Shown piece after piece: positions 1 to 5,479 of a DNA stretch of 8,541 nucleotides. This DNA is from Moorella sp. UBA4076. GTDB lineage: Bacteria; Bacillota; DSM-521; Neomoorellales; Neomoorellaceae. The number at the start of each line of letters is the position of its first letter. The stretch's first letter is position 1. The position numbers and the translations under genes were made by a program. The notes under the pieces were generated by a model. That model was given only the letters and a program-made list of their open reading frames with translations. It was not told the DNA's origin and did no database searches. The stretch is taken from positions 1 to 8,541 of the forward strand of contig DFYS01000033.1 of assembly GCA_002383405.1 (NCBI GenBank), written 5' to 3'.

Positions 1-536
1 CTCCTTTTATTATATTTGTTACCGCTTATGAGGAATACGCCCTGCAGGCCTTCGAGGTCAACGCCGTCGATTATCTTTTGAAACCCTTTGACGAAAAACG
101 CCTGCGCCAGGCTATCGACAAAGTGCGCCGCCTGGTGGAGCAGCGCCAGCAGCAGCCGGATGCTGCGGAACCCGTAGCCGATAATGCTACCAAAGGTCGG
201 CTCAACCGCCTGCCAGTAGAAAAAGATGGCAAGACTATCCTCCTGGACCAGAATGATTTAATCTACGCCTGCACCCAGGGAGACAATGTTTATTTAAAAA
301 CCCTGAATGAACAGTACCTGACCCGTTTTACCCTCAAAGAATTGGAAAGTCGCTTGGACCCGCGCGGGTTTTTCCGCTGCCACCGCTGCTACATCGTCAA
401 CCTGACCCGCATCCGCGAAATTGTACCCTTCTTCAACGGCACCTACACTCTCATCATGGCTGACAGGCAGCAGAGTGAAGTGCCGGTGAGCCGCAACCAG
501 GCGCGCAAACTCAAAAGCCTGCTGGGGATAAGTTAG
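1..536 (+). CDS. LytR/AlgR-family response regulator, C-terminal part (5' end outside window)
   Basis: This is a DNA-binding response regulator of a two-component system, missing its N-terminus; codons are read from position 3 and about 177 residues remain. The first visible residues are the end of the CheY-like receiver domain: the conserved Thr in FVTAY, the beta-5 Lys in YLLKPFDE, and the usual YALQAFEVNAVDYLLKPF context. The phosphoacceptor Asp must lie upstream of the window. A Gln-rich linker (EQRQQQPDA) leads into a LytTR domain covering roughly the last 105 residues, with the hallmark FFRCHRCYIVNLTRI stretch and a VPVSRNQARKLK end. LytTR regulators usually pair with LytS-type membrane kinases and bind direct repeats upstream of envelope or transport genes. 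The partner kinase is not in view; it could lie upstream. The DUF401 gene downstream is a possible target, by position only. Family assignment is secure; the specific target is unknown. Confidence 0.93.
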   Translation, partial: PFIIFVTAYEEYALQAFEVNAVDYLLKPFDEKRLRQAIDKVRRLVEQRQQQPDAAEPVADNATKGRLNRLPVEKDGKTILLDQNDLIYACTQGDNVYLKTLNEQYLTRFTLKELESRLDPRGFFRCHRCYIVNLTRIREIVPFFNGTYTLIMADRQQSEVPVSRNQARKLKSLLGIS

Positions 537-654
537 AACCCGTATCGTGTTGCCAGAATGACGGTAACCTTTTCAGCCATAGCCACCATCCCCTCCCCCT
601 TTCCTGCCATAATTTTATCATTTATTTAGTCGGGTAACAATGAGGAATCACCAC

Positions 655-683
655 TTGATTTATTATGACCATGTGGTTATCAT
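655..683 (+). promoter_or_regulatory. Predicted sigma-A-type promoter of the DUF401 gene
   Basis: TTGATT (655-660) matches the -35 consensus at four of six bases. A 17-base spacer follows, then TATCAT (678-683), which matches the -10 consensus at five of six. Transcription would start near 690, giving a leader of about 30 bases before the TTG start at 720. The gap from the upstream gene (183 bases) supports an independent promoter, although no clear terminator follows the regulator gene. The region upstream (590-605) is a pyrimidine-rich tract of no evident function. Confidence 0.6.
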
Positions 684-687
684 AAGT
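658..687. promoter_or_regulatory. Imperfect palindrome lying in the promoter spacer, candidate operator
   Basis: The 30-base sequence is centred at 672.5. Of 15 symmetric pairs, 12 are Watson-Crick and two more are G/T; the core is ACCA-TG-TGGT. It starts inside the -35 box and runs just past the -10 box, so a bound dimer would cover the promoter. As DNA this is an operator-like arrangement for a repressor, or for an activator that bends the spacer. It lies upstream of the predicted transcript start, so an RNA hairpin is less likely. The regulator is unknown; the LytTR protein usually binds direct repeats, not palindromes. Confidence 0.45.
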
Positions 688-719
688 GGTAGATTAGATG
701 GAGCAGGGAAGGGAAACCA

Positions 720-1934
720 TTGGAAGGGCTCAAGCTACTGCTGGTATTCGTATTAATGATGGTCTTCCTGGGGCGGCGGGCACCCCTGGGACCAGTAATG
801 TTGGGCGGTTCGCTCCTGCTGGCCGCCCTTTACCATACCAGTCCTGCGGCTTTCCTGGGTATGGCCTGGGAGGCTGCCAGAAGTCCGGCTACCCTGGAAT
901 TAGAACTGATCCTGGCCCTCATCATGATTTTTGAGCATCTGATGGGCCAGCAGGGTTACCTGGAAAAAATGTTAAAAAGCCTGAGTGGCCTTATCCGCAA
1001 CCAGCGGTTGGTAATGGCCCTGTTACCCGCCTTTATCGGCCTGATGCCTTCGGCAGGCGGGGCGCTGTTTTCCGCTCCCCTGGTAGGCCAGGCGGCGGCA
1101 AGCTTAAGCCTCGCCGCCGAAGAAAAGAGCTTCATCAACTACTACTACCGTCATATCTGGGAGTATTTCCTGCCCCTTTACCCCGGCGTGTTGCTGGCTT
1201 CGCGCCTCAGCGGCATCCCCCTGCCCCAGCTCATTGCCGCCCTGGCACCCTATGGTCTGGTAGTCATTTTGCTGGGCATACCGGCTCTGCGGCGGGTTAA
1301 AGTTACGTCGCAGGAGGAAAACAAAAAGGAAGAGCTGCCTCAGAGCCGCCGTATCCTGATCATGGAACTCCTGGTGAGCATCCTGCCGGTGCTGGTCGTA
1401 GTGGCCATGGTGTTGGTCTTCCAGGTGGAAGTCGGCCTGGCTGTAGGCGCGGTACTCCTGATCCTGCTGGTGCGGCATCGCTACACGCCGGTAAAACTAC
1501 GGTGCCTCTTGCGGGAGGGGGTTTCCGTTAAGACTCTCCTGCTGGTATGGACCGTCATGCTTTTCAAACAGGTGCTGGTCGATACGCGGTCAGTAGACGG
1601 CCTTCCAAATTTGCTTGCCCTGCTCCCGGTACCGGAATTTGTGATTTTCGGCCTCATCAGCTTCCTGGTGGGCATGCTTACCGGCCTGACGGTGGCCTAT
1701 GTCGGCATTGCCTTCCCCATAGTTATGGCTGCTATGGGCGGCCAGATGAGCATGTCCCTGACGGTGTTGGTATTTATCACCGGTTTCGTCGGCAATATGC
1801 TCACTCCCATGCACCTTTGCCTGGCCCTGACAGTGGACTTCTTCAAAGCCGACCTGCGCAAGGTGCTGAAGTTGATGCTCGGCCCGGAAACGGCGCTGCT
1901 GGCCATAGCCGTGGCCGCCTATCTAGTTTTCTAA
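720..1934 (+). CDS. DUF401 family integral membrane protein (predicted ion/organic-anion permease fold)
   Basis: This 404-residue polytopic membrane protein appears to belong to DUF401, a family grouped with the ion transporter (IT) superfamily; its substrate is not established. Hydrophobic segments fill about residues 4-40, 58-78, 97-130, 145-190, 212-250, 270-330 and 340-404, split by one hydrophilic cytoplasmic-type stretch (about 192-211, KVTSQEENKKEELPQSRR). Two loop motifs look like the paired re-entrant elements of this fold: GLMPSAGGALFSAPLV (107-122) and GNMLTPMHLCLALT (358-371). The TTG start is chosen because AGGGAAGGG (705-713) lies six bases upstream and an in-frame stop at 690 limits extension; homologues also begin close to the first hydrophobic helix. 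The gene has its own promoter with an overlapping palindrome. It follows a LytTR regulator, so signal-dependent expression is possible. Family assignment rests on remembered motifs; the transport role is inference. Confidence 0.87.
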   Translation: MEGLKLLLVFVLMMVFLGRRAPLGPVMLGGSLLLAALYHTSPAAFLGMAWEAARSPATLELELILALIMIFEHLMGQQGYLEKMLKSLSGLIRNQRLVMALLPAFIGLMPSAGGALFSAPLVGQAAASLSLAAEEKSFINYYYRHIWEYFLPLYPGVLLASRLSGIPLPQLIAALAPYGLVVILLGIPALRRVKVTSQEENKKEELPQSRRILIMELLVSILPVLVVVAMVLVFQVEVGLAVGAVLLILLVRHRYTPVKLRCLLREGVSVKTLLLVWTVMLFKQVLVDTRSVDGLPNLLALLPVPEFVIFGLISFLVGMLTGLTVAYVGIAFPIVMAAMGGQMSMSLTVLVFITGFVGNMLTPMHLCLALTVDFFKADLRKVLKLMLGPETALLAIAVAAYLVF

Positions 1935-1948
1935 ACCCGGTGTATAGA

Positions 1949-1979
1949 TCGACAGCTTTTTTATGGATGGAAAATTAAT
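1949..1979 (+). promoter_or_regulatory. Weak candidate promoter for the thiamine-binding gene leader
   Basis: TCGACA (1949-1954) resembles a -35 box and ATTAAT (1974-1979) a degenerate -10 box, but the spacing is 19 bases, longer than ideal. A start near 1986 would place the transcript 5' end just before the long-range stem that begins at 1991. Position supports it more than base match does. Confidence 0.25.
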
Positions 1980-1990
1980 AGTTCGAGGGA

Positions 1991-2115
1991 TAGTTCCGGA
2001 AAAAACGTCCCCGGGCAAGGATTTACCTGCCAGCACCTGTCCCGGCTCAATCCGGCCGGTCCGGATGCCGGTGCCGGCCAGCTGCCCGCTGGCTGGGCGT
2101 ACAGCGCCGGAACTA
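1991..2115 (+). ncRNA. Candidate structured 5' leader (riboswitch-like) of the thiamine-binding gene
   Basis: TAGTTCCGG (1991-1999) is perfectly complementary to CCGGAACTA (2107-2115), closing a domain of about 125 bases. Inside are a perfect hairpin GCCAGC-TGCCC-GCTGGC (2077-2093), a bulged stem GGCAAGG/CCTGCC around 2014-2032, and an alternative CCGGG/CCCGG pairing (2011-2015 with 2041-2045). The closing stem ends two bases before the Shine-Dalgarno at 2118. This layout is typical of a cis-regulatory RNA. I looked for the TPP riboswitch core (CTGAGA and the 3' pyrophosphate-binding half) and did not find it, and no other known class was recognised. The area is very GC-rich, so some helices could be chance; the 9-bp closing stem is the best evidence. 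Confidence 0.4.
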
Positions 2116-2117
2116 CT

Positions 2118-2125
2118 AAGGGAGG
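2118..2125 (+). promoter_or_regulatory. Ribosome binding site that favours the second ATG
   Basis: AAGGGAGG lies three bases before ATG 2129 but nine bases before ATG 2135. Three bases is too close for efficient initiation, so 2135 is the more likely start. Confidence 0.6.
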
Positions 2126-2134
2126 CTGATGCTC

Positions 2135-2392
2135 ATGTTCATTGCCTGCCAGTTGTCCCTCTACCCCCTGGGGACGGCCGCTTATACGCCGGTAATTAAA
2201 GAAGCCGTCGCAGCCCTGGAGCAGAGCGGGGTGGAAATAGAAGTCAATGCCATGAGCACCATTATCCGCGGCGAGGAGGAGGCCGTCTGGCGGGCGGCGC
2301 GGCAGCTCTTCCGGGTGGCGGCGGACCGGGGTGAAACAGTCCTCATGATGACGGTGTCCAACCGCTGCGGCTGTCGGGTAGCGAGAGGCTAA
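2135..2392 (+). CDS. Thiamine-binding protein, MTH1187/YkoF-like (DUF77) family
   Basis: This small soluble protein (85 residues from ATG 2135; 87 if ATG 2129 is used) matches the MTH1187/YkoF-type thiamine-binding family. The family has a ferredoxin-like fold that binds thiamine or its pyrimidine precursor and is often found near thiamine or hydroxymethylpyrimidine transport genes. Visible signatures are the N-terminal strand FIACQLSLYPLGT, the central VEIEVNAMSTIIRGEEEAVW, and the C-terminal strand ETVLMMTVSNRCG. Members usually begin directly with the first beta strand, as the 2135 start does, and the spacing to the Shine-Dalgarno agrees. The tail after the last strand is short and contains two cysteines (NRCGCRVARG). 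No thiamine transporter or biosynthesis gene is in the window, so the biological partner is unknown; the upstream DUF401 permease could be related, but this is only proximity. A strong terminator follows within 40 bases. Confidence 0.85.
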   Translation: MFIACQLSLYPLGTAAYTPVIKEAVAALEQSGVEIEVNAMSTIIRGEEEAVWRAARQLFRVAADRGETVLMMTVSNRCGCRVARG

Positions 2393-2430
2393 GAAAAAAT
2401 ATAACGCCGGAAATACCATCCTCGCGGTGT

Positions 2431-2460
2431 AAAAAGACGGGATTATCCCGTCTTTTTCTT
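2431..2460 (+). terminator. Rho-independent terminator after the thiamine-binding gene
   Basis: A perfect 12-bp stem (2431-2442 with 2446-2457) closes a three-base TTA loop. The stem has a GC core flanked by five A:T pairs, so the right arm ends in TTTTT followed by CTT. The A-run on the left arm makes it able to work in both directions. It starts 38 bases after the stop codon and separates this unit from the small genes downstream. Confidence 0.92.
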
Positions 2461-2512
2461 TCCCGCCGCGAAACACCGGGAAGGGTAAAAGGCCTCCGGA
2501 CCAGACACGGCT

Positions 2513-2632
2513 ATGGAAGGCAGCAAAGAGCTCAATACACAGGTAATAGCTTACTGCGAAGGATGCGGGCGTGAGATACGGAAGGCAACAAAGAGCTCAA
2601 TACGCAGGAAAAACCGGGGTACTCCATACTAA
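2513..2632 (+). CDS. Possible 39-residue micro-ORF with a single CxxC knuckle
   Basis: The ORF runs from ATG 2513 to TAA 2630-2632 and contains YCEGCGREIRK (residues 14-24), which resembles one half of a zinc ribbon; the second CxxC pair needed for a full zinc site is absent. The C-terminal part is very basic (RKATKSSIRRKNRG). Against it: there is no convincing Shine-Dalgarno upstream of the ATG, and the DNA overlaps a pair of 29-base direct repeats read in different frames, so the reading frame may be incidental. In favour: it sits between two terminators as its own unit, and a C-x-x-C-G-R-E string of this type is common in real small zinc proteins. Not assigned to a family. It could equally be noncoding repeat DNA. 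Confidence 0.3.
   Translation: MEGSKELNTQVIAYCEGCGREIRKATKSSIRRKNRGTPY
2515..2543 (+). repeat. 29-base direct repeat, copy 1
   Basis: This matches 2580-2608 at 27 of 29 positions (differences at the 9th and 25th bases). The copies are 65 bases apart start to start. Between them lie 36 bases with a small hairpin around TAATAGCTTA. Both copies contain the palindromic GAGCTC. Confidence 0.85.
2580..2608 (+). repeat. 29-base direct repeat, copy 2
   Basis: Second copy of the repeat at 2515-2543, with two substitutions. The 65-base offset is not a multiple of three, so the two copies encode different peptides in any one frame. This argues for selection or duplication at the DNA or RNA level and not for a protein repeat. 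Confidence 0.85.
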
Positions 2633-2641
2633 CGTAAGTAT
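2626..2641. promoter_or_regulatory. 16-base near-perfect palindrome
   Basis: ATACTAACGTAAGTAT is symmetric at 7 of its 8 base pairs around a central ACGT. It overlaps the stop codon of the possible micro-ORF and precedes the 2678 terminator. It could be a protein-binding site or chance; no promoter is evident next to it. Confidence 0.25.
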
Positions 2642-2677
2642 TCCACATCCAGGGGGGAGTTCCTGCTGAGCATGACC

Positions 2678-2704
2678 GCCTCCGGGAAGGGAGGCAGCTT
2701 TTTT
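2678..2704 (+). terminator. Rho-independent terminator upstream of the 48-residue gene
   Basis: GCCTCC (2678-2683) pairs perfectly with GGAGGC (2690-2695) across a GGGAAG loop, followed by AGC and a run of six T. It would end a short transcript crossing the 29-base repeats, or act as an attenuator for the gene at 2798. A second, bulged hairpin (2711-2722 with 2730-2739) follows but lacks a T run. Confidence 0.75.
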
Positions 2705-2797
2705 GCCGCTATAAGGCTCCGGTTGCTCGCCGGCCTTATTGCAGTTACAACATAAAAACGATCAATGAGGGAAGCCTACCAAGACGGAGGTGTTTTA

Positions 2798-2944
2798 ATG
2801 GCCGATAAGAAAAAAATTAATGCCGGGAAAAAGGCACCAGAGAACAAACCGGATGGCAACCGGTCCCCGGAAGCGGAAGATATCCTGGCTATCGGTTTTA
2901 CGGACGCCCTGTTAGACCGGTGCTGTTCGGAGGAAGAAGAGTAA
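2798..2944 (+). CDS. Small highly charged hypothetical protein (48 residues)
   Basis: Translation from ATG 2798 to TAA 2942-2944 gives 48 residues. The start is well supported: GGAGGTG (2786-2792) is nearly a perfect anti-16S match and lies five to six bases before ATG. The N-terminal half is basic and Lys-rich (MADKKKINAGKKAPENK); the C-terminal half is acidic and ends in SEEEE. A short predicted amphipathic helix, EAEDILAIGFTDALLDRCC, with two adjacent cysteines, lies between. There is no signal peptide or membrane segment. I do not recognise the family. The gene stands alone between a terminator and a hairpin-rich spacer, so its expression is probably separate from malQ. The charge split and short helix suggest a small regulatory or partner-binding protein, but that is speculation. 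The ribosome binding site is the main evidence that it is real. Confidence 0.68.
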   Translation: MADKKKINAGKKAPENKPDGNRSPEAEDILAIGFTDALLDRCCSEEEE

Positions 2945-2961
2945 AAGCAGGATTTTGCCGC

Positions 2962-3022
2962 CCCTCTGTCGAAGTAGGATCGAGACGCCGACGACTGGCC
3001 GCCGGGCGGCACCAGCAGAGGG
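2962..3022 (+). ncRNA. Candidate three-helix structured element upstream of malQ (part A)
   Basis: CCCTCTG (2962-2968) pairs perfectly with CAGAGGG (3016-3022). Between them lie TCGA...TCGA (2969-2983) and a GC-rich bulged hairpin CTGGCCGCC/GGCGGCACCAG (2995-3015). Together these make a compact three-way junction. The 3' strand of the closing stem is also complementary to CCTCT at 3103-3107, so this fold competes with the long hairpin that follows. No known RNA class was recognised. Confidence 0.35.
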
Positions 3023-3031
3023 ATGAAAACG

Positions 3032-3096
3032 GTGAGGTGAAGGGCTTCCAATCCGGAACTGGCACAGCCGGTTCCTACAAGCCTTTCACATCTCAC
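3032..3096 (+). ncRNA. Long imperfect hairpin upstream of malQ (part B)
   Basis: The outer stem pairs 3037-3047 with 3079-3089 (11 bp, one G/T) and 3032-3036 with 3092-3096 (5 bp, after a two-base bulge). The inner stem pairs 3055-3063 with 3067-3075 (9 bp, one G/T) around an ACA loop. Extra outer pairs can form with 3017-3025 and 3097-3107. There is no T run after it, so it is not a standard terminator. It may be a structured malQ leader, the 3' end of the small-gene transcript, or a palindromic genomic repeat. Confidence 0.5.
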
Positions 3097-3163
3097 ATCC
3101 CACCTCTATTTTCAGGGCAGTTACTTATTTTAAATCCCCGCGTACACAGGAGAACAGCTTGCC

Positions 3164-5281
3164 ATGGCGACAGGGATACCGCTCCGTTTGTTGCACCGGC
3201 TTGCCCGGCTGTACGGTGTCGAACTCATCTATCGCGATACCGCCGGTCGCCCGCGCCTGGCGGCACCCCACTCTTTGCTGGCGGTACTGCGGGCCCTGGG
3301 GGCGCCGGTAGTCAGCAGCGCCGATATCCCCGCTGCCCTGCGCCAGCGCCGGCAGCAGCACTGGCAGCGCTTCTGCGAACCGGTGGCCGTAGCCTGGGAC
3401 GGTAAGCCTTTCCGACTGCCACTGCGCCTGCCCGCGGCAAAAGCGTCTGGTGACGCCAATTTCCGGCTGGAACTGGAGGACGGCCGCGTCTGGTGCTGGC
3501 GTCATAACCTGGCCCGTTTACCTGTAAGCCGGGCGGCAACAGTAGAAGGCCGGCATTACGAAGTACGGCAACTTGAGCTCCCCGGACTGCCCTTCGGATA
3601 CCACCGGCTGGTAATCGAGCGTCCCGCAGGCCATCATGAAATTCTACTCATAGCGGCTCCGCGCCGGGCCTATGATACCGGTACTAATGGTGGTACCGGT
3701 ACCGGCAGCCGGGAACGCCTCTGGGGGGTATTCCTGCCCCTCTATGCCCTCCATTCCGAGCAAAGCTGGGGTAGCGGCGATCTGGCCGATCTGGAAACCC
3801 TGCTCGACTGGGTCCACGAGCAGGGCGGCAACCTGGTAGGCACGCTGCCATTACTGGCCGCTTTTCTCGATGAGCCTTTCGCCCCCGGCCCCTATGAGCC
3901 TGTTTCCCGCCTGTTCTGGAATGAATTTTACCTTGATATCAGCCGGGTGGCAGAAATAAAAGAATGCCGGGAGGCCAGGGAGGTATTAAACTCGCCGGCG
4001 TTCCAGGAGGAACTCCTGTCCCTCCGGGCCGCGCCCCTGGTCGACTACCGCCGCGGTATGGCCGCCAAACGCCGGGTCCTCGAGCTCTGCGCCCGCCACT
4101 TCTTTACCGCCGCTGCCGGACGGCAGGCCGCCTTCCGGGACTGGCTGTCGCAAAACCCCGCGGCCCGGGATTACGCCCGTTTCCGGGCCACCGTAACCCG
4201 GCGGCAGGCCGGCTGGCAGACGTGGCCCGACCGGCTGCGGGATGGTATCCTCCGGGAAGGCGACTATGACCCGCAGATCGAGGCTTACCATCTCTATGTC
4301 CAGTGGCTGGCCCGGCAGCAATTCCAGGATCTGGCCGCGCGGGCGCGGCAAAACGGCCAAAAGCTGTATCTTGACCTGCCGCTGGGAGTGCACCGTGAGG
4401 GATACGATGTCTGGCGCCAGCGCGGCGCCTTCGCCCTGGAAGCCAGCAGCGGCGCCCCACCGGATACCTTTTTTACCTGCGGCCAGGACTGGGGTTTCCC
4501 ACCTTTCCACCCCGAAGGCATCCGGGAACAGGGTTACCGCTATTTCATCGCCGTCCTGCGCCACCACCTGCGCCACGCCGGTATTTTACGCCTGGACCAC
4601 GTCATGGGCTTGCACCGCCTCTTCTGGATCCCGCGGGGTTTATCCGCCTGCGAGGGGGTTTACGTACGCTACCACGCCGAAGAGTTCTATGCTGTTTTGA
4701 CCCTGGAATCCCGGCGTCAGCGGGCGCTGCTGGTGGGCGAAGACTTGGGCACTGTACCCGCCCGCGTACGCCGCTCGATGCAGCGGCATCATATCCACCG
4801 TATGTATGTCCTCCCCTTCGAGTACACCGGTAATCCCCGCGCGGCATTGAACCCGGTTCCAACGCGGTCCCTGGCCTGTTTGAATACCCACGACCTGCCC
4901 CCTTTCGCCGGCTTCTGGCAAAAACAAGCTGCCCGTGCACGAGCGGCTCTGGCAGTCTTCCTCTACCACTACGGCTGGCTGGCACAGCCCGCCGTTAAAA
5001 CCGCAGCCATTGCCCGTGCCTGCCTGGCCTGCCTGGCCGCCAGCCCGGCACGACTTCTCCTGGTAAACCTGGAGGATCTGTGGTTGGAGACCGAACCCCA
5101 GAACATCCCCAATACAACCGCCACCCATCCCAACTGGCGGCGCAAGGCGCGCTACACCCTGGAAGAGTTCAGCAGGCAGCCGGAAGTGCTGCAGGTATTG
5201 CAGGCGATCGATTACTGGCGGGACCGACCGCCAGCTGTCCTGTCAGAAGGGGTGTCGCCTCCTAATAAAAGCAAGAGATGA
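3164..5281 (+). CDS. malQ: 4-alpha-glucanotransferase (amylomaltase, GH77)
   Basis: MalQ transfers segments of alpha-1,4-glucan between maltodextrins or to glucose, in cytoplasmic glycogen/maltodextrin metabolism. The 705-residue length fits the two-part MalQ type: an N-terminal beta-rich extension (about 1-170), a Gly/Thr-rich linker (about 171-183, TGTNGGTGTGS) and the GH77 barrel. Catalytic residues are in place: nucleophile Asp478 in RLDHVMG, acid/base Glu526 in VGEDLGTVP, and transition-state Asp577 in NTHDLPP. Other family marks are SEQSWGSGDLADLETLLDW, PYEPVSRLFWNEFYLD, LPLGVHREGYDVW and CGQDWGFPPFHP. The ATG at 3164 has AGGAG eleven bases upstream, slightly far but the best start. No other glycogen or maltose gene is in the window, so it is not in an obvious mal operon. 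It follows a structured spacer and shows no frameshift or missing active-site residue. Confidence 0.97.
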   Translation: MATGIPLRLLHRLARLYGVELIYRDTAGRPRLAAPHSLLAVLRALGAPVVSSADIPAALRQRRQQHWQRFCEPVAVAWDGKPFRLPLRLPAAKASGDANFRLELEDGRVWCWRHNLARLPVSRAATVEGRHYEVRQLELPGLPFGYHRLVIERPAGHHEILLIAAPRRAYDTGTNGGTGTGSRERLWGVFLPLYALHSEQSWGSGDLADLETLLDWVHEQGGNLVGTLPLLAAFLDEPFAPGPYEPVSRLFWNEFYLDISRVAEIKECREAREVLNSPAFQEELLSLRAAPLVDYRRGMAAKRRVLELCARHFFTAAAGRQAAFRDWLSQNPAARDYARFRATVTRRQAGWQTWPDRLRDGILREGDYDPQIEAYHLYVQWLARQQFQDLAARARQNGQKLYLDLPLGVHREGYDVWRQRGAFALEASSGAPPDTFFTCGQDWGFPPFHPEGIREQGYRYFIAVLRHHLRHAGILRLDHVMGLHRLFWIPRGLSACEGVYVRYHAEEFYAVLTLESRRQRALLVGEDLGTVPARVRRSMQRHHIHRMYVLPFEYTGNPRAALNPVPTRSLACLNTHDLPPFAGFWQKQAARARAALAVFLYHYGWLAQPAVKTAAIARACLACLAASPARLLLVNLEDLWLETEPQNIPNTTATHPNWRRKARYTLEEFSRQPEVLQVLQAIDYWRDRPPAVLSEGVSPPNKSKR

Positions 5282-5422
5282 GAGGCAGAAGGACCGTGGG
5301 AACCCAGCACTTAAACCTTGAGTGGCTCGCTTCTTTAGCGGCTATGCACTTATGAGGGGTTCCATTAGCAAACCGCTATATTGCCAGTTTAGTACCGGGT
5401 TCCTAACTGAAGCCTGCCTCTC
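5280..5422 (+). ncRNA. Candidate structured element between malQ and the small conserved gene
   Basis: Three perfect helices nest inside one another: GAGAGGCAG (5280-5288) with CTGCCTCTC (5414-5422), GGAACCC (5299-5305) with GGGTTCC (5397-5403), and TAGCGG (5336-5341) with CCGCTA (5373-5378). The first two are separated by equal ten-base internal loops. A local hairpin also forms at 5308-5324 (7 bp including one G/T, ACC loop). GGAACCC has a second perfect partner at 5357-5363, allowing an alternative fold. The outer stem overlaps the malQ stop codon. There is no T run, so it is not a simple terminator, and no known RNA family was recognised. Confidence 0.4.
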
Positions 5423-5479
5423 GGTAAAAGACATTGTGGCAATTCACCGTAACAGCGATGAAAGGCTGGTGAAATCAAA

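Noticed and set aside
698..934. 78-codon ORF overlapping the DUF401 start
   Set aside because: Its ATG overlaps the Shine-Dalgarno of the DUF401 gene and its product is Gly/Pro-rich with no domain; it is an out-of-frame shadow.
1991..2115. TPP riboswitch upstream of the thiamine-binding gene
   Set aside because: The conserved CTGAGA and the pyrophosphate-binding half are missing; CCGGATGCCGG only superficially resembles the 3' core.
1963..2199. 78-codon plus-strand ORF in the leader before the thiamine-binding gene
   Set aside because: It lacks a Shine-Dalgarno, runs out of frame into the recognised gene, and the translation is Pro-rich noise typical of GC-rich spacers.
1961..2476. 171-codon minus-strand ORF antisense to the thiamine-binding gene
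   Set aside because: It crosses a strong terminator, a structured leader and a recognised gene on the other strand, and its translation shows no family pattern.
2515..2608. CRISPR-like unit: two 29-base repeats around a 36-base spacer
   Set aside because: The sizes fit, but there are only two copies, the repeat has no typical CRISPR ends, and no cas gene or further repeat is present.
2920..3405. 161-codon ORF spanning the spacer into malQ
   Set aside because: It is out of frame with malQ over 240 bases and reads through hairpin-rich DNA; no motif is seen.
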